The position numbers were made by a program, and so were the translations under genes. The notes below the pieces were generated by a model that had not been told where the DNA came from, did not search any database, and saw nothing but the letters and a program-made list of their open reading frames with translations. DNA of 64,000 bases from contig MLAK01000571.1 of the NCBI GenBank assembly GCA_001839685.1, positions 62,001 to 126,000 on the forward strand, in the 5' to 3' direction. Below, piece after piece: positions 31,601-40,144 of the stretch. The DNA is from Tritrichomonas foetus (Eukaryota; Parabasalia; Tritrichomonadida; Tritrichomonadidae). The first letter of the stretch is position 1. Every line of letters starts with the position of its first letter.

Positions 31601-34051
31601 TACATCAGAATAACGTGAACTAGAAAATTTGGTATTTAAAACAGATAAAATTTTAAGTGTTTGATTAGTTGTAAAATTATGACAAGATGCTAATAAACTA
31701 TTAAAAATAGCTTTCAAATCAATTATTTTCTTTTTCTTATTAGAAAATTTGCAAAGAAATGTTGCTATAATACTCACTATCCAATGAACATTATTAAAAT
31801 CTTTCCCTTGTTGAACAATTAATTTCGCCAATAAATTAAAGCCGTCACATTTATTCAAAAACACAGTCAATAATTCATCTCGAAAAGAAGCACTCTTAAG
31901 GTGGGAATTTACTGATTTGCTAAAAAATAATTTTAAAATGGGCATTGATAAATCATTATATTTATTAGTTATTCTAAAAAATATTTCAATAATTGGTAAA
32001 ATTTCTTGAAGTTTCTTTATAGAATTCATAATGGTATCTTTGTTATTATTAGACTTTTCGTCAACAGAAGTCGATTGTTCTTTTGAATTATTTTCATCTT
32101 GATTTGGTAAATTTGTTGAATCTGTCAGTAATAGCTTTAAAAAATCTAATAAAAGTTGATCATTTGTTTCTTTTTCAAATGGTTCAGGAAATTGTTGTTT
32201 TTCTAAATATGATGATAAAAATATTTTTAAATCATTCAAATAAAGTGGAATTAGAAAAGGATCAATTTTTCCTTGATTGATATTATTTCTCCAATGATTG
32301 AATTTAGATGGATACTTAAAAATAGAAAATTTGGTTAATATTGTTTCATTTTGATCAAAAAACTGAGAACTATAAAGCAATTCGAAAAATGATTCATCAT
32401 ATTTTTCAATTAAATCATTAATGTATAAAATAACTAAATGTTCAATTTCTTTAATTAATGAAAGTTGAGCCAAATTATTTATAAAAATACCTTTTACAAA
32501 TTTATCATCAATTTTATTATTTTCCAATAAAAAGTCAAAAAATCTGGTAATTTCCAGAAATGATTGGGTAGTAAAACATTTACAAACAGCGTTTTTAGAT
32601 AATTCCAAAAGTGTAAACACTGGAATTTCCAAATTATATAAAACACTTAACAAATTAAAAAAATACTGGTAATATGCATTTGATTCTAGTCGAAAAACAA
32701 TGAGATCATAATAATAAATTAATAATGGTTGTTTAATTTTTTGGTTCTTTGTCATTGAATAATCAGTCAATATGTTCAATACACTCATAAAACTATCAAA
32801 ATCGTCAAAAATAATCTTTTTAGAAATCATTACAATTTGATATAAAATATCCTCATCAATAACAAGCTTGTTACCATTTTCTTCGGATTTTTCGTTTATG
32901 AAGGTGTTTTTAATGTAAATAATAAGTTTTGATATTTCATTACTGGTTATTTTTTCTTGTGAATAATATTTGTTTATTACATTTTGATTCATTTCTTTTT
33001 GTCTTTTAAGATTTTCTATTCTCTCAATTATTTTCGTGCCAGCAAAACTTTGTAAAGCATATTTCCAAAGCTGTTGGCAATCTTCATCATTTGAAACAAT
33101 ATAATACAAATCTTCAAAAAATTGGTCAGATAAAGAGTTTAAAATCGATAATAAAAAATTCAAAAGGCTGTATATATTCATACAATTAGAAAAATAATCA
33201 TCTTTAAAGAACAAACTTAGGAAAGATGCATTGATTATATTGAAATTAATTAATTTTTCTATTATGAGTATCATTATGTCTTTATATTCTTCTTTCATTG
33301 TATTTTTTAAAAATAACCAAAATATCTCAATATTTGAATAAACATGCATCAAATATGATTCGTTGTGAATTAATCGATAAATTTCTTCTAGAATTAGATT
33401 ATTGAATTTCAGTTTCATTAAAAATATCAAATATTGTTCTTTTTGAGTAGTTTCATTTCCATCAAAAACGGTATTTTTATTAAATTCGAAGATCTCATCA
33501 AAATTATAATTTTGTGATAAGTTTATTTGAATAATTGCATTTTGTTGGAGAAGGTTATAATATTGATTCGTATCAAACTCAACTTTTCTTTCTATTTTCA
33601 AAATATATAGTAGCTTGGATAAAGTTAAAATTGTTTTGAAATCAATTCGATTGTTTTTTAATACTTGCAATATTTTTGAAAGCCCATTGTTCTGTAGAAA
33701 ATTCGAAACAAATGTTTCTGTTAAATTAGGAAAATATGTTTGGAAAAATAATAACAATGACTCAACAAAATTCCTTTCAGAATGCAAAAACATTAGATTA
33801 ATAGTGAAGTCGAAATACTTCAAGATTATTTGATGAGTTTCATAATCAAAAAAATTTGTCGTGAGTAAAATTGATAAAACATGAATAGAGGAATTATCAA
33901 TGAAATCTATGGTTTGAATATTCAATTCCTCCGTGGAAATAATATTTGATAATAAATCAAACATCTGCTGCAATTCTTCAAATCTTTGGATTTCATTAAA
34001 TTGAAAAGTATATGAACTATATGAAGACATCCCAAAATTAGTATCTGTCAT
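25682..34051 (-). CDS. giant alpha-solenoid protein, USP9X-like in part
   Basis: Predicted 2789-residue soluble protein from ATG 34049-34051. Almost entirely helical with Leu/Ile/Phe pairs at ARM/HEAT-like spacing. Residues about 1940-2150 are a Ser/Thr/Asn/Pro-rich disordered linker with repeated SSYIPT. After it, a ubiquitin-like stretch (FTHKIFVSKNSTLESVIQAY, then LFYKINNDKTVPDN, FLGNDQMLKRNCKI) is followed by LIISQSWYDTLVNN and LYRLIQYLPIP, which resembles the order seen in the non-catalytic part of large USP9X/USP24/USP34-type deubiquitinases. No USP Cys box (GLxNxGNTCYMN type) or His box is present anywhere, so if it is of that family it lacks the protease. This assignment is an inference from pattern, not a search. 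A scaffold role is possible. Confidence 0.7.
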   Translation of the reverse strand: MTDTNFGMSSYSSYTFQFNEIQRFEELQQMFDLLSNIISTEELNIQTIDFIDNSSIHVLSILLTTNFFDYETHQIILKYFDFTINLMFLHSERNFVESLLLFFQTYFPNLTETFVSNFLQNNGLSKILQVLKNNRIDFKTILTLSKLLYILKIERKVEFDTNQYYNLLQQNAIIQINLSQNYNFDEIFEFNKNTVFDGNETTQKEQYLIFLMKLKFNNLILEEIYRLIHNESYLMHVYSNIEIFWLFLKNTMKEEYKDIMILIIEKLINFNIINASFLSLFFKDDYFSNCMNIYSLLNFLLSILNSLSDQFFEDLYYIVSNDEDCQQLWKYALQSFAGTKIIERIENLKRQKEMNQNVINKYYSQEKITSNEISKLIIYIKNTFINEKSEENGNKLVIDEDILYQIVMISKKIIFDDFDSFMSVLNILTDYSMTKNQKIKQPLLIYYYDLIVFRLESNAYYQYFFNLLSVLYNLEIPVFTLLELSKNAVCKCFTTQSFLEITRFFDFLLENNKIDDKFVKGIFINNLAQLSLIKEIEHLVILYINDLIEKYDESFFELLYSSQFFDQNETILTKFSIFKYPSKFNHWRNNINQGKIDPFLIPLYLNDLKIFLSSYLEKQQFPEPFEKETNDQLLLDFLKLLLTDSTNLPNQDENNSKEQSTSVDEKSNNNKDTIMNSIKKLQEILPIIEIFFRITNKYNDLSMPILKLFFSKSVNSHLKSASFRDELLTVFLNKCDGFNLLAKLIVQQGKDFNNVHWIVSIIATFLCKFSNKKKKIIDLKAIFNSLLASCHNFTTNQTLKILSVLNTKFSSSRYSDVIKSSTFDVLLSMLEKEQNNQASPNNQNEQSNETTFDNEQISILKYILSLKIDDNDFTEERFMKFTKSVVFRNSDMLYILALSDGFLNNGCSPSLLLNMKNKAQDLQLMYQFILKICGQIGEKVHSQFYDEILEYSIEKDCPMLYFDLNIKALVSNPIQFLQKIIPFIRQNTKLIVGTKFFNILLEINYDPSLFDILYKLFIEYYSTENIDSSLFLTFLKMQIKPSTISNQNQNMNHDKNIHINPSPSQNQKSIKESYYYLLTKSFNFIHNNDKLVNKILSDALLDPNCKEKWITFYQYITSKKNDQQFINCQETISNILSTNSILNQTLSEAYSTFTQNIINTKSIFEFPNLLESWKKRIQSAKTFSDLQPFLKDLNKSLSMMNSENPSQLPFQPFQHTFIQHILNIILNDGNIPESFINSVDKLIRNIICLCIKSKNEENIYFLRIFNDKNLLFFKKYPKYLEDLYFAFIITYNAENYFNFMLTEGIKKSLNNFLIILTALAFDLQIYATKFEKPCEIISMEAVMSNLSKIFYSSSDLDFKSLFSCFKILICIGKNDKTQKEIRKMEFSIITDFTNRGKKKESVFLHQIWELIKSDQLYLECFNSQSTKKLCHVTFDLKTCDSITNIFTLYAQSSQLEPEKLIFLFEMNVSNENKSQYFSFIFNILIKFNENTLSQFLTNILLNSYRIGRNCYEFISDLSNLINGSEEMKEFYIKVEQFLSNYLSNQELIHSKSLKKSLILLYGQQIQDKSFYLHWAEIVSSSLIECADQCFPIIIKMNISISTTGKLYPPIEVYTNHYLSFLIQILEQILGSSIRANFTIFRELFDSTINLALFLFESSKDLQNEITQIPFQIMQLVNTNHPLFQNNPELIHEIDIIIMSNEFKLKMKNIILKQSLPFFKRVIETILKHKIIFDQNEIIELIKDTIIDKEFQITDFSDLLDTIKNLENESSPPEIKQVFNIEQIEKEVFNFALETQELPMRLEILLFFINRSDKFVSTFKNHSQSFLNSINSFKACDVECILHIISKILILTNEVILSLFSFRSHNQPSFDSILEILMNQNGPDTFSSFFSYVTNHLSDIPQFIISEVLKYLVATSKFDQYNVLLEAFNKFKSLNDTSVKYNSVVSTASTLQTKISNIPKSNLISSNSALKAKSISSIINNSSLKTVEENTLKSNPNPTTPKTCSYVTTAKLNISRASSYIPTVNSNKHAISNSSVSTSPATASINNTNPPRTISTLNSNAPLVNIPTESLANQKTQPIIKKTVNLNLQKHKTNIPITSSYIPTSNPNTPTKKCLPQSATLNHSDLRIPPANFIHTNNTNNDINPSNNFDTQEIHRKNLLEMITSSEVNLTKIYEIIKGFKKKFSETFTQQFLEKLSENKENCIRLFLLVDNKSLIPQNSNIDSIYANLKKSIYEQIKMPNETLPLPYEDIIWKYIIYSPRIMKLLIKLYCRNDGDKLSDEVMISKFLDNWYSHYLSYSSISNDLNNPFFGRIIKMLKKFVKYYETNMFRDNSIFPKILNTKFYQESSIVSLYNRFENKFTHKIFVSKNSTLESVIQAYSSQVFIDMNSIALFYKINNDKTVPDNVEYHTDSQFLGNDQMLKRNCKIKHLKNLQLEVKKPPTKVKSHIRTCVPSNLIISQSWYDTLVNNHLENSDNELYRLIQYLPIPSSFNNKSTHLEFNLDKLNTFSYHLEICLNKKIILPDFNELMHKIEKLERNTFIIDKILSDFLSYSLFLIDLRILNHHSSIILKDVLFLIALKGYKIKKIEKCMINLITSDSLLISQKVPLDLLFNQSKYIQIFAKKVFQQFIIPLKDFLTCMDSNKPNLAFLSVLSHHLTNKYESSDIENLCIRVISMIPNSTKSQLKAVLNLISNMLKASFFTDEQEMTILNILIEEFIVSDNIEENDSYPSALDCVLLLAKYKNILHPVLLECAKNKETKNQMKRIEFLDFVKNLGKLPSQDYQDIVQMF

Positions 34052-34294
34052 TTTCTTTTCAAGAATAACAGCTTAAAAATCCAGACTTGGCAAGATTGGC
34101 GAGAAAATTGAATAATTTTGATTGTACGATAGATACTTTTTGAGTAAAAAACTAATATTTGGATTGAAATTTGACTTTCAATATTCAAAAGTGATGTGAG
34201 TTTGAATGCTGTCAATTTTCCTTTAGTCGTTATTTCTATATATTTGTCTTAAGATATGATTGGGATCGTATAATAGGCCTTACAAAGTATCATA
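34052..34294. other. short spacer
   Basis: 243 bases between two minus-strand genes, promoter of the giant gene. No clear TCAYTW close to its ATG. Nothing else seen. Confidence 0.4.
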
Positions 34295-35938
34295 TTAATA
34301 AAATAAAAGTGAGAGTTGTTCTTCAATATCCATTGGATTAGTTGTTTCTGATGCAATTATCACTTCATCACCTTCTCGTAATACAATATTTTCAGATGGT
34401 AGCATTGGAACATAATCTCTAATTATTTGAACAATTAATGTTTTTCTGGGTAAAATAACTTCTCTTACTTCTAATCCACTGATAATTGAATTTGCTTTCA
34501 CGATGTAAATGAAATTATATGGATCTGGTCTTTCTTGTCCATTGTTTGTTATTTTTTCCATTAGGGCTTCATATAATGGCTTGACATGTAGCATTTCTGC
34601 AATAGCAAAAGAAAAAGCAACAGATGTAATTGGGCCAAGCCATCCCATGTATTGTTGTGTATATTCTACTGGCAAAATAGCTGCAGTTAAAGGTGCACGA
34701 ACAACGCCAGTAAAAAATGCACTTGTTGCCATGAGTGCAATATAAGAGTATCTATCTTCGTTGATTCCAATATGGATACAAAATTTACCAATTAGAGATC
34801 CAAGTAATGCTCCAATAGTTAGCATCGGTATAAATATTCCCCCAGTAGCTTTTGATCCAAAACAAATAATAATAAATATGAATTTGATCAAAAAAGTTAT
34901 TCCCATCTCTTTAAGTGACATTTCATCCCGTAGAGTTCTTTTCATAACATCAGAGTCTCCAAAGCAAGCGTCTGGCCACCAAACACCAAAAATAACGGCT
35001 AAAATAGATGGAACAATTGGATACATCCATGATTTTACTGGTTTAATTTTTTCGTAAACACTTCCAGCATTTCGAATTAGTATATTAAATAATGATCCAA
35101 TTAACCCGCCAATTATTCCAGTAGAAATGGCAATTATAAAAGGAATAATCGTAAATGATTCATGTATTAAAGATCCAATATCTAAATGAACGTTTTTAAA
35201 AATAAGATGATCTACAATCTGACTTACAGAAACAGTTAAAATTGAAGTAATGATAATTTGCATTGAAAACTTTCGATAAACTTCTTCAATCGAAAAGATT
35301 AAACCAGAAAGAGGTGCATTAAATGCAATTGATAATCCACTTGATGATCCAGCTGCAACCATAAGCATATCATGCATTTTATCAAGTTTCAAGATTTTTC
35401 CAATTCCATATCCAATGCATCCACCCATATAAACAGAAGGCCCTTCTGCACCAAAAGAATAACCACTAAAAATACTGACCATACTTGAAACACACATTAA
35501 TGGAAGGGATATAAACCATTTAATATTTAAATCACCACGAGCAACACTTTCAATGTAAGGTATACCACTCCCTCGTATTTCTGAAAACTTATCTGTAAGA
35601 AAGCCAATAAGAATCCCTAATAATATTGCGATAGAAAATGCTAAAGGAAGCCATCGTAGATCGTTCCTGAGATATGAAAAAATAAGTTTGGAATATTTAA
35701 TTAAACGCTCAACGCAAAATATATACGTTCCAACAATCAACCCACAACATATTCCAACAATAATCGCTATTCCAACTAATGGAAGGAAGATTTTGACTAT
35801 TTTGTTTTTGATTCGAAAGTGTCTTTGCGAATTGGGGGTGTCTTGATGATCACTAGTCTCAAATTCTTCAATTTGATTATTATCGTCACTTATATCTCCA
35901 TTTTGAATTGCATTGTGGTCAGAAATATTATTCATCAT
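34295..35938 (-). CDS. ClC family chloride channel/antiporter
   Basis: 547-residue ClC protein. The three anion-filter signatures are present: GSGIP (123-127), GAEGP (163-167, gating Glu165) and GGIFIPMLTIGA. FNAPLSGLIFSIEEV places Glu at the position that carries protons in ClC exchangers (Glu218/219), which in eukaryotic channels is usually Val or Leu, so I predict Cl-/H+ exchange. The cytosolic C-terminus (about 475-547; LEVREVILPRKTLIVQIIR, LREGDEVIIAS) looks like a TrkA-C/RCK-C domain rather than the CBS pair common in eukaryotic ClCs, giving a bacterial-style architecture. The N-terminal 40 residues are acidic and disordered. ATG at 35938 with TCATAA on the minus strand at 35947-35952. 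Confidence 0.92.
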   Translation of the reverse strand: MMNNISDHNAIQNGDISDDNNQIEEFETSDHQDTPNSQRHFRIKNKIVKIFLPLVGIAIIVGICCGLIVGTYIFCVERLIKYSKLIFSYLRNDLRWLPLAFSIAILLGILIGFLTDKFSEIRGSGIPYIESVARGDLNIKWFISLPLMCVSSMVSIFSGYSFGAEGPSVYMGGCIGYGIGKILKLDKMHDMLMVAAGSSSGLSIAFNAPLSGLIFSIEEVYRKFSMQIIITSILTVSVSQIVDHLIFKNVHLDIGSLIHESFTIIPFIIAISTGIIGGLIGSLFNILIRNAGSVYEKIKPVKSWMYPIVPSILAVIFGVWWPDACFGDSDVMKRTLRDEMSLKEMGITFLIKFIFIIICFGSKATGGIFIPMLTIGALLGSLIGKFCIHIGINEDRYSYIALMATSAFFTGVVRAPLTAAILPVEYTQQYMGWLGPITSVAFSFAIAEMLHVKPLYEALMEKITNNGQERPDPYNFIYIVKANSIISGLEVREVILPRKTLIVQIIRDYVPMLPSENIVLREGDEVIIASETTNPMDIEEQLSLLFY

Positions 35939-36066
35939 TTCCTGATTTATGATGTGAAGATAATTAACGCTATATTGAAAATTGTATATCTTCTCAAATA
36001 TTATTATTCAGGAGATTATATCCATCTCTTCATTTCAAATAATGCTCATAATTTGAGAAGCCAGAG

Positions 36067-36140
36067 GCCTTCGTAGCTCAGTCGGCTAGAGCATCGGACT
36101 TTTAATCCGAGTGTCGCGGGTTCGAGTCCCGTCGGAGGCA
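36067..36140 (+). tRNA. tRNA-Lys (TTT)
   Basis: Complete cloverleaf: acceptor GCCTTCG pairs with CGGAGGC (one T-G wobble), D arm GCTC/GAGC, anticodon stem TCGGA/TCCGA with loop CTTTTAA and anticodon TTT at 36101-36103, and T arm CGGG-TTCGAGT-CCCG. Internal A box (TAGCTCAGTCGG) and B box (GGTTCGAGTCC) are present. No CCA is encoded and there is no intron. Confidence 0.96.
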
Positions 36141-36141
36141 C

Positions 36142-36148
36142 TTTTTTT
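36142..36148 (+). terminator. RNA polymerase III T-run
   Basis: Run of T starting two bases after the tRNA-Lys discriminator base, the normal Pol III stop signal. Confidence 0.8.
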
Positions 36149-36470
36149 TATTATTATTTTTCTTTATATTTCGCCGATAAAAATTACAACTAACTTTTGC
36201 ACATAGAAGTTCTATGTATTCAAAAATCCTCTTTCTATCTTTTTTCTTTTATAGTTGTAGCTTTTTCCTTCAACTGATTTCTATCTTCATTCCGGATTTA
36301 TGGCTTCCAATTCTTCAATAAAAGACTCATGAAAAAGAAAATGACCCATAATATTTGTTTATAAACATTAAAAAGAAAAACAGCTATAGAATGTGATTGA
36401 AAACAATCACAGAAAGGAAAAAAAATATACTATTCATATTCTATAAACTAACTTACATTCGCTGAAGAAG
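36149..36470. other. spacer downstream of tRNA
   Basis: AT-rich sequence between the tRNA and the end of the transporter gene. No gene recognised. Confidence 0.5.
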
Positions 36471-37897
36471 TCATTGGCCTTGTGTTTGAGATACTTTGAC
36501 TGGTTTTTCAATCTTTTTGGCAATTGAGTACGCAATTCCACCCAACACTCCAACACAAACTGATACAACGTTTGATGCATTCGTTGGAGAAGTAAATAGG
36601 AGGTAACCAAGGAGCGTTTGAGTGATTTTCTTAATCACTCCAAGCACTGAAAAAGATGTAGGCGATGATGCATTCAAAAACAAATATGTTGTAATGTTGA
36701 CGCCGGATGCTGTGAAGCCACTTGCAAGAATTAACACCCAGAAGCTGAATGGAGCGTGAACAGTGAACCAAAAAGCGCGAGAAAAATCACCTTTCTGGAT
36801 AGATGTGATGACAAAGAAAGGAATCTGTGTGTAAGTTTTATATTGAAAAATAGCAAAACACAAGTAAAAATCCCCCAATGTAATGAAAAAATGATGTAAA
36901 AATGTGATGAAAAATAACCAAATGATAATTTCCATTAAATAGATGAAATTCACAAGGAGCGTATTAAATTTACAATGCTTTCTATGAAAGAAAAAATGAA
37001 ACGAAGTCTCATAAAAATTGAAACTCCAAATACTAATATGAGTAAATTCATTGGTAAAGTGAATTCATCATCGGCGGTATATAAAATTTGATAATTTCCA
37101 TCAATTTCAAACCACAAATGAAAATCTAAACATCAATTTCAAAACATTGAATTGAAATCGATTTTACATCATAATTAAATTCAAAATTCGGGATTCAAAC
37201 AAGTGCTTGCGTTGAAACATACTGAGAAGATAGAGTTATAAAAAACCAGTGTAAATTCTGGAATTTGATGCTCTTTGAAAGCAACTTTGATTACAATGTA
37301 ATACAGGGAACTACTCAAAATTGCAACACCTATTGAAATGTATCCAATAAGGTTAAATTCAAGGTCAGTCATTGATCCGCAAATCGATCCAAATACAATA
37401 ACCGCCAACGACGCTATGGTCAATTTGCCTGGTCGAGTATGCAAAACAAAATATTCCAAAACTGCCACAAAGACGACTTGGCAATTTTTGAGCAATGCGA
37501 CCATCGGCATGGAAAGATGCCTCACCGAATATGCGTTTGCGGCTGTCATTAATACGAATAAAATGTTAACTGTCGCGATTCTTAAAAGTGACTGGTAGCT
37601 CATTTTGATTGGAAAATTGATTATTTTTAATTGTCGAAATAGAAGGAAAAAAACGATCGCCAAAATGGCTTGGATGAACATCAGAAATTCGACGGACCCA
37701 AATTCTTTGTAACGGCCTGAGCGAGACAAAATTACCTTATTGACGAAAACGCAAGATATCGAAACTGTACAGTAGGAAATTGCGAGAATTGGGATCTTAA
37801 CGGTCTCCCAAAGTGTTTCAAAGAAGTCATCCTCCTTTGGTGGACCGATAAGTGGGTCTAGATCAGATTCGCGTCGATTTTTGCGAAACAGACCCAT
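36471..37897 (-). CDS. SLC35/TPT-type transporter, two exons
   Basis: Spliced gene for a 342-residue nucleotide-sugar/triose-phosphate-type transporter. Exon 1 is 37897-37223 (225 codons, ATG at 37895-37897; the open frame reaches a TTG at 37933 but the ATG is preferred) and exon 2 is 36824-36471 (117 codons plus stop). Joining them gives LVFYNSIFS|IPFFVITS, which lines up with the YYNNLLSIP block of the SLC35D/VRG4 group. Other family signs are FVNKVILS, NAYSVRHLSMPMVALLKN and SPTSFSVLGVIKKITQTLLG. Ten membrane helices are expected. Probable role: antiport of a nucleotide sugar (or related phosphate) across a Golgi/ER membrane for glycoconjugate synthesis. Substrate not predictable from the sequence. 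The intron is described separately. Confidence 0.88.
36825..37222 (-). other. spliceosomal intron, 398 nt
   Basis: Starts GTATGT and ends ACTTACACACAG on the minus strand; the trichomonad 3' consensus, which fuses branch site and acceptor, is ACTAACACACAG (one mismatch). It is phase 0, and its removal restores the transporter frame and the conserved block. In-frame stops occur inside it, so it must be removed. At 398 nt it is long for the trichomonad introns I know of. Confidence 0.93.
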
Positions 37898-38439
37898 CTG
37901 ACCAAACAATAATTGAAAATGGTTAAGAAACAATTGGTTAACTATTTTTTGATTTCAAAGTATAAATGGTTGTTTTTTTATACATGAACTATTTCCTGTT
38001 CTCCTTGTTTAAGGCTTGTTATCTTCTCAAAAATAAATTCATTATTTATCTAAATTGGAATCTAATTAAATCAACAATTCAGCATTTGAACTTAATTAAC
38101 ATATACATTTGTGAAAATATTCAATGAAATCCACATCAAGATGAATCAACAAAAAGTATAGGTTGATTATTATCTTATTCAATAATTTCTATAAACACCT
38201 TATAGCATTCATATGTCAAACTATTGACGTTTTTGGTTTTCAGGCAAAAACATTGTGAATTATTGATAAATGAACTTCTATAAAAACATGTTTATTTACA
38301 ATCAATGTATGTTAACATTGTTAAAAGAAGCATAATAAAGAATTTACATTGATATTACTTCATTGTCACTTCTAGAAACGATGCATTTTTGTTCATAGTT
38401 CGATCATGAACATAATAAAGCAATTTCTCAAAGTAGCTT
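37898..38439. other. spacer, no gene seen
   Basis: 542 AT-rich bases between two minus-strand genes; promoter of the transporter gene lies here (CCATTT on the minus strand about 20 bases before its ATG is a weak Inr). Nothing else recognised. Confidence 0.45.
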
Positions 38440-39744
38440 TTAATTATCTTGGTTTTCTTCCAAAAAATGAAAAATCTTTTCTGTAATTTCATTTTCATCA
38501 GGAAATCGATTTAAGATATTTTGAAGAGACTCAAAAAAATAATTCGTCATATCTTCATCATTAATTATAATTTGAAAAAATGTGTCATTCATATTCCATT
38601 TCATTATTTCTCTAATTTGTTGTCGATTACTATTATTATAAAGTTTAATAACAACTCCAATAACTTTTTCTTTGTTATTAAAACTCCAACCTTCAAATTG
38701 TTTAGGAATATTTAATTCAATAATTAAATTAAAAATGCTGTCAAAACAAGAACTTGATCCAAAAGTTAACATTGATATGAGTAAATCCAAGATTGATCCA
38801 TGAACTTCATTACTTAAATTGTGAATAAATAAATTTGAAAAAATTTGGGAGTATATTTCTTTTTCTTCCAATAACATCATTATTGGCTCATCTCCATAAC
38901 TACAAATTAATGAATAACAAAAAATAGTATATGAAATAATGTAATTATTAAAAGTCTGTAATAAAAATGATAATCTTTTATCAAAAATGATGGTTTTCCA
39001 AACATCAAATTTAGAATCTCCCTCTATTCGATTTGCTTGAAGAACATTTTGAAGGCATAATAAAGCATTGGCAACAATTGTAATTCTACTGATTTTTAAA
39101 AAATCTAAAATTGTTGGTAATATATTTAAATACAGTCTAGTATCTATACATTCTACTTCTAAAACAGAAGCGTAAATCATTAAATGTTGTTCAATATATT
39201 CATCTTGGTTCATTAAAAGCAAATTTTTAATTAAATCAAGTTTGGAGAAATAAGAAATCGATTGAGAGTAATTCGAAATTATAGTACATAAAAATATTAA
39301 TATTCTATGATATAATTGAGAATTCAAATCATTATTGATTTTTTCAATTGTCCACATCAAAAAATTGATGTTTTGAAACTTTTCGAAAAATTCAGCTGGA
39401 TTCAGTTGAATAATGGATGAAAAGTAATCATAAATAATGCAGGATAATTTAATATCAGAATTAATTAAATAAGCAATAGAAGTTAAGAAATCCTCTGTTA
39501 AATTAGGCGACAAACTTTTATAATATTTTTGTGTGAAAGATTGTAAACAATACATGTTTTCTATTTGACAATTCACATCATTCGAATGTAATATATTTTG
39601 ACATATATCTTCAAAATAAGAAATTGTATTGTGATTAATGAAGTGATATTCATTTTCCCTTGATAATTGATCATGAATATCTTGGTCAATATTAGCACTA
39701 AATCTGTGATCACGTCTAACATTCAGAAACATGCATTGGCTCAT
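38440..39744 (-). CDS. armadillo-like helical repeat protein
   Basis: Predicted 434-residue soluble, almost all-helical protein. Repeated helix pairs with Leu/Ile-rich faces and internal Asn (for example ANALLCLQNVLQANR, VHGSILDLLISMLTFGSS) suggest ARM/HEAT repeats over about residues 45-400. The shape is like short importin-alpha-type proteins, but the N-terminus lacks a clear basic IBB segment, so I do not call it importin. ATG at 39742-39744; TCATAT on the minus strand at 39749-39754 is a good Inr. Likely a protein-protein adaptor; partner unknown. Confidence 0.7.
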   Translation of the reverse strand: MSQCMFLNVRRDHRFSANIDQDIHDQLSRENEYHFINHNTISYFEDICQNILHSNDVNCQIENMYCLQSFTQKYYKSLSPNLTEDFLTSIAYLINSDIKLSCIIYDYFSSIIQLNPAEFFEKFQNINFLMWTIEKINNDLNSQLYHRILIFLCTIISNYSQSISYFSKLDLIKNLLLMNQDEYIEQHLMIYASVLEVECIDTRLYLNILPTILDFLKISRITIVANALLCLQNVLQANRIEGDSKFDVWKTIIFDKRLSFLLQTFNNYIISYTIFCYSLICSYGDEPIMMLLEEKEIYSQIFSNLFIHNLSNEVHGSILDLLISMLTFGSSSCFDSIFNLIIELNIPKQFEGWSFNNKEKVIGVVIKLYNNSNRQQIREIMKWNMNDTFFQIIINDEDMTNYFFESLQNILNRFPDENEITEKIFHFLEENQDN

Positions 39745-39748
39745 ATCT

Positions 39749-39754
39749 ATATGA
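39749..39754 (-). promoter_or_regulatory. Inr-like initiator TCATAT
   Basis: TCATAT on the minus strand, four bases before the ATG of the ARM-like gene. Confidence 0.45.
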
Positions 39755-40138
39755 GAGTAAATTTAATATAAAAATTGTAAGATTTTTGATAGATGAATTT
39801 GAATGATCAGATTGAATGGTATCTTCTCAAAAAAAATATTTGTTCTTTTGAAATTTCACTTCACTTTATAATCATCGGCAATCATAAAAATCTCAGAAAG
39901 ACTGATTAACAATGGAATATGCATTTCTGCCATCATGAGGAGAAATCTTATCAATATTGCTTTCACTACAATTGAAGATAATCTATGTCTTTGAATGAAA
40001 TTTATTTGGAGTGATTTTGGCCACTTTACTTCTCAAAGAAAATTTGTTAATGACAAAAATCACTTTTCTCTAAATTTATGCAATAGCAAAAAATAACATT
40101 TGAATTTATCGTATTCAACTTTTTCTGTTTATATTTAG
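39755..40138. other. divergent promoter region
   Basis: About 385 bases between the divergent ARM-like and NEK kinase genes. Each side ends in a TCATAT Inr next to the start codon. No gene inside. Confidence 0.5.
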
Positions 40139-40144
40139 TCATAT
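40139..40144 (+). promoter_or_regulatory. Inr TCATAT overlapping the start codon
   Basis: TCATATG: the initiator overlaps the ATG of the NEK gene. If transcription starts at the A of TCA (40141) the 5' leader is only two bases long. Confidence 0.5.

Noticed and set aside
36471..37933. Two separate membrane-protein genes
   Set aside because: They are exons of one transporter: GTATGT and ACTTACACACAG flank the break and splicing restores a conserved block.
38440..39744. Importin-alpha
   Set aside because: ARM-like helices are visible but no basic IBB segment and no clear NLS-binding Trp/Asn array.
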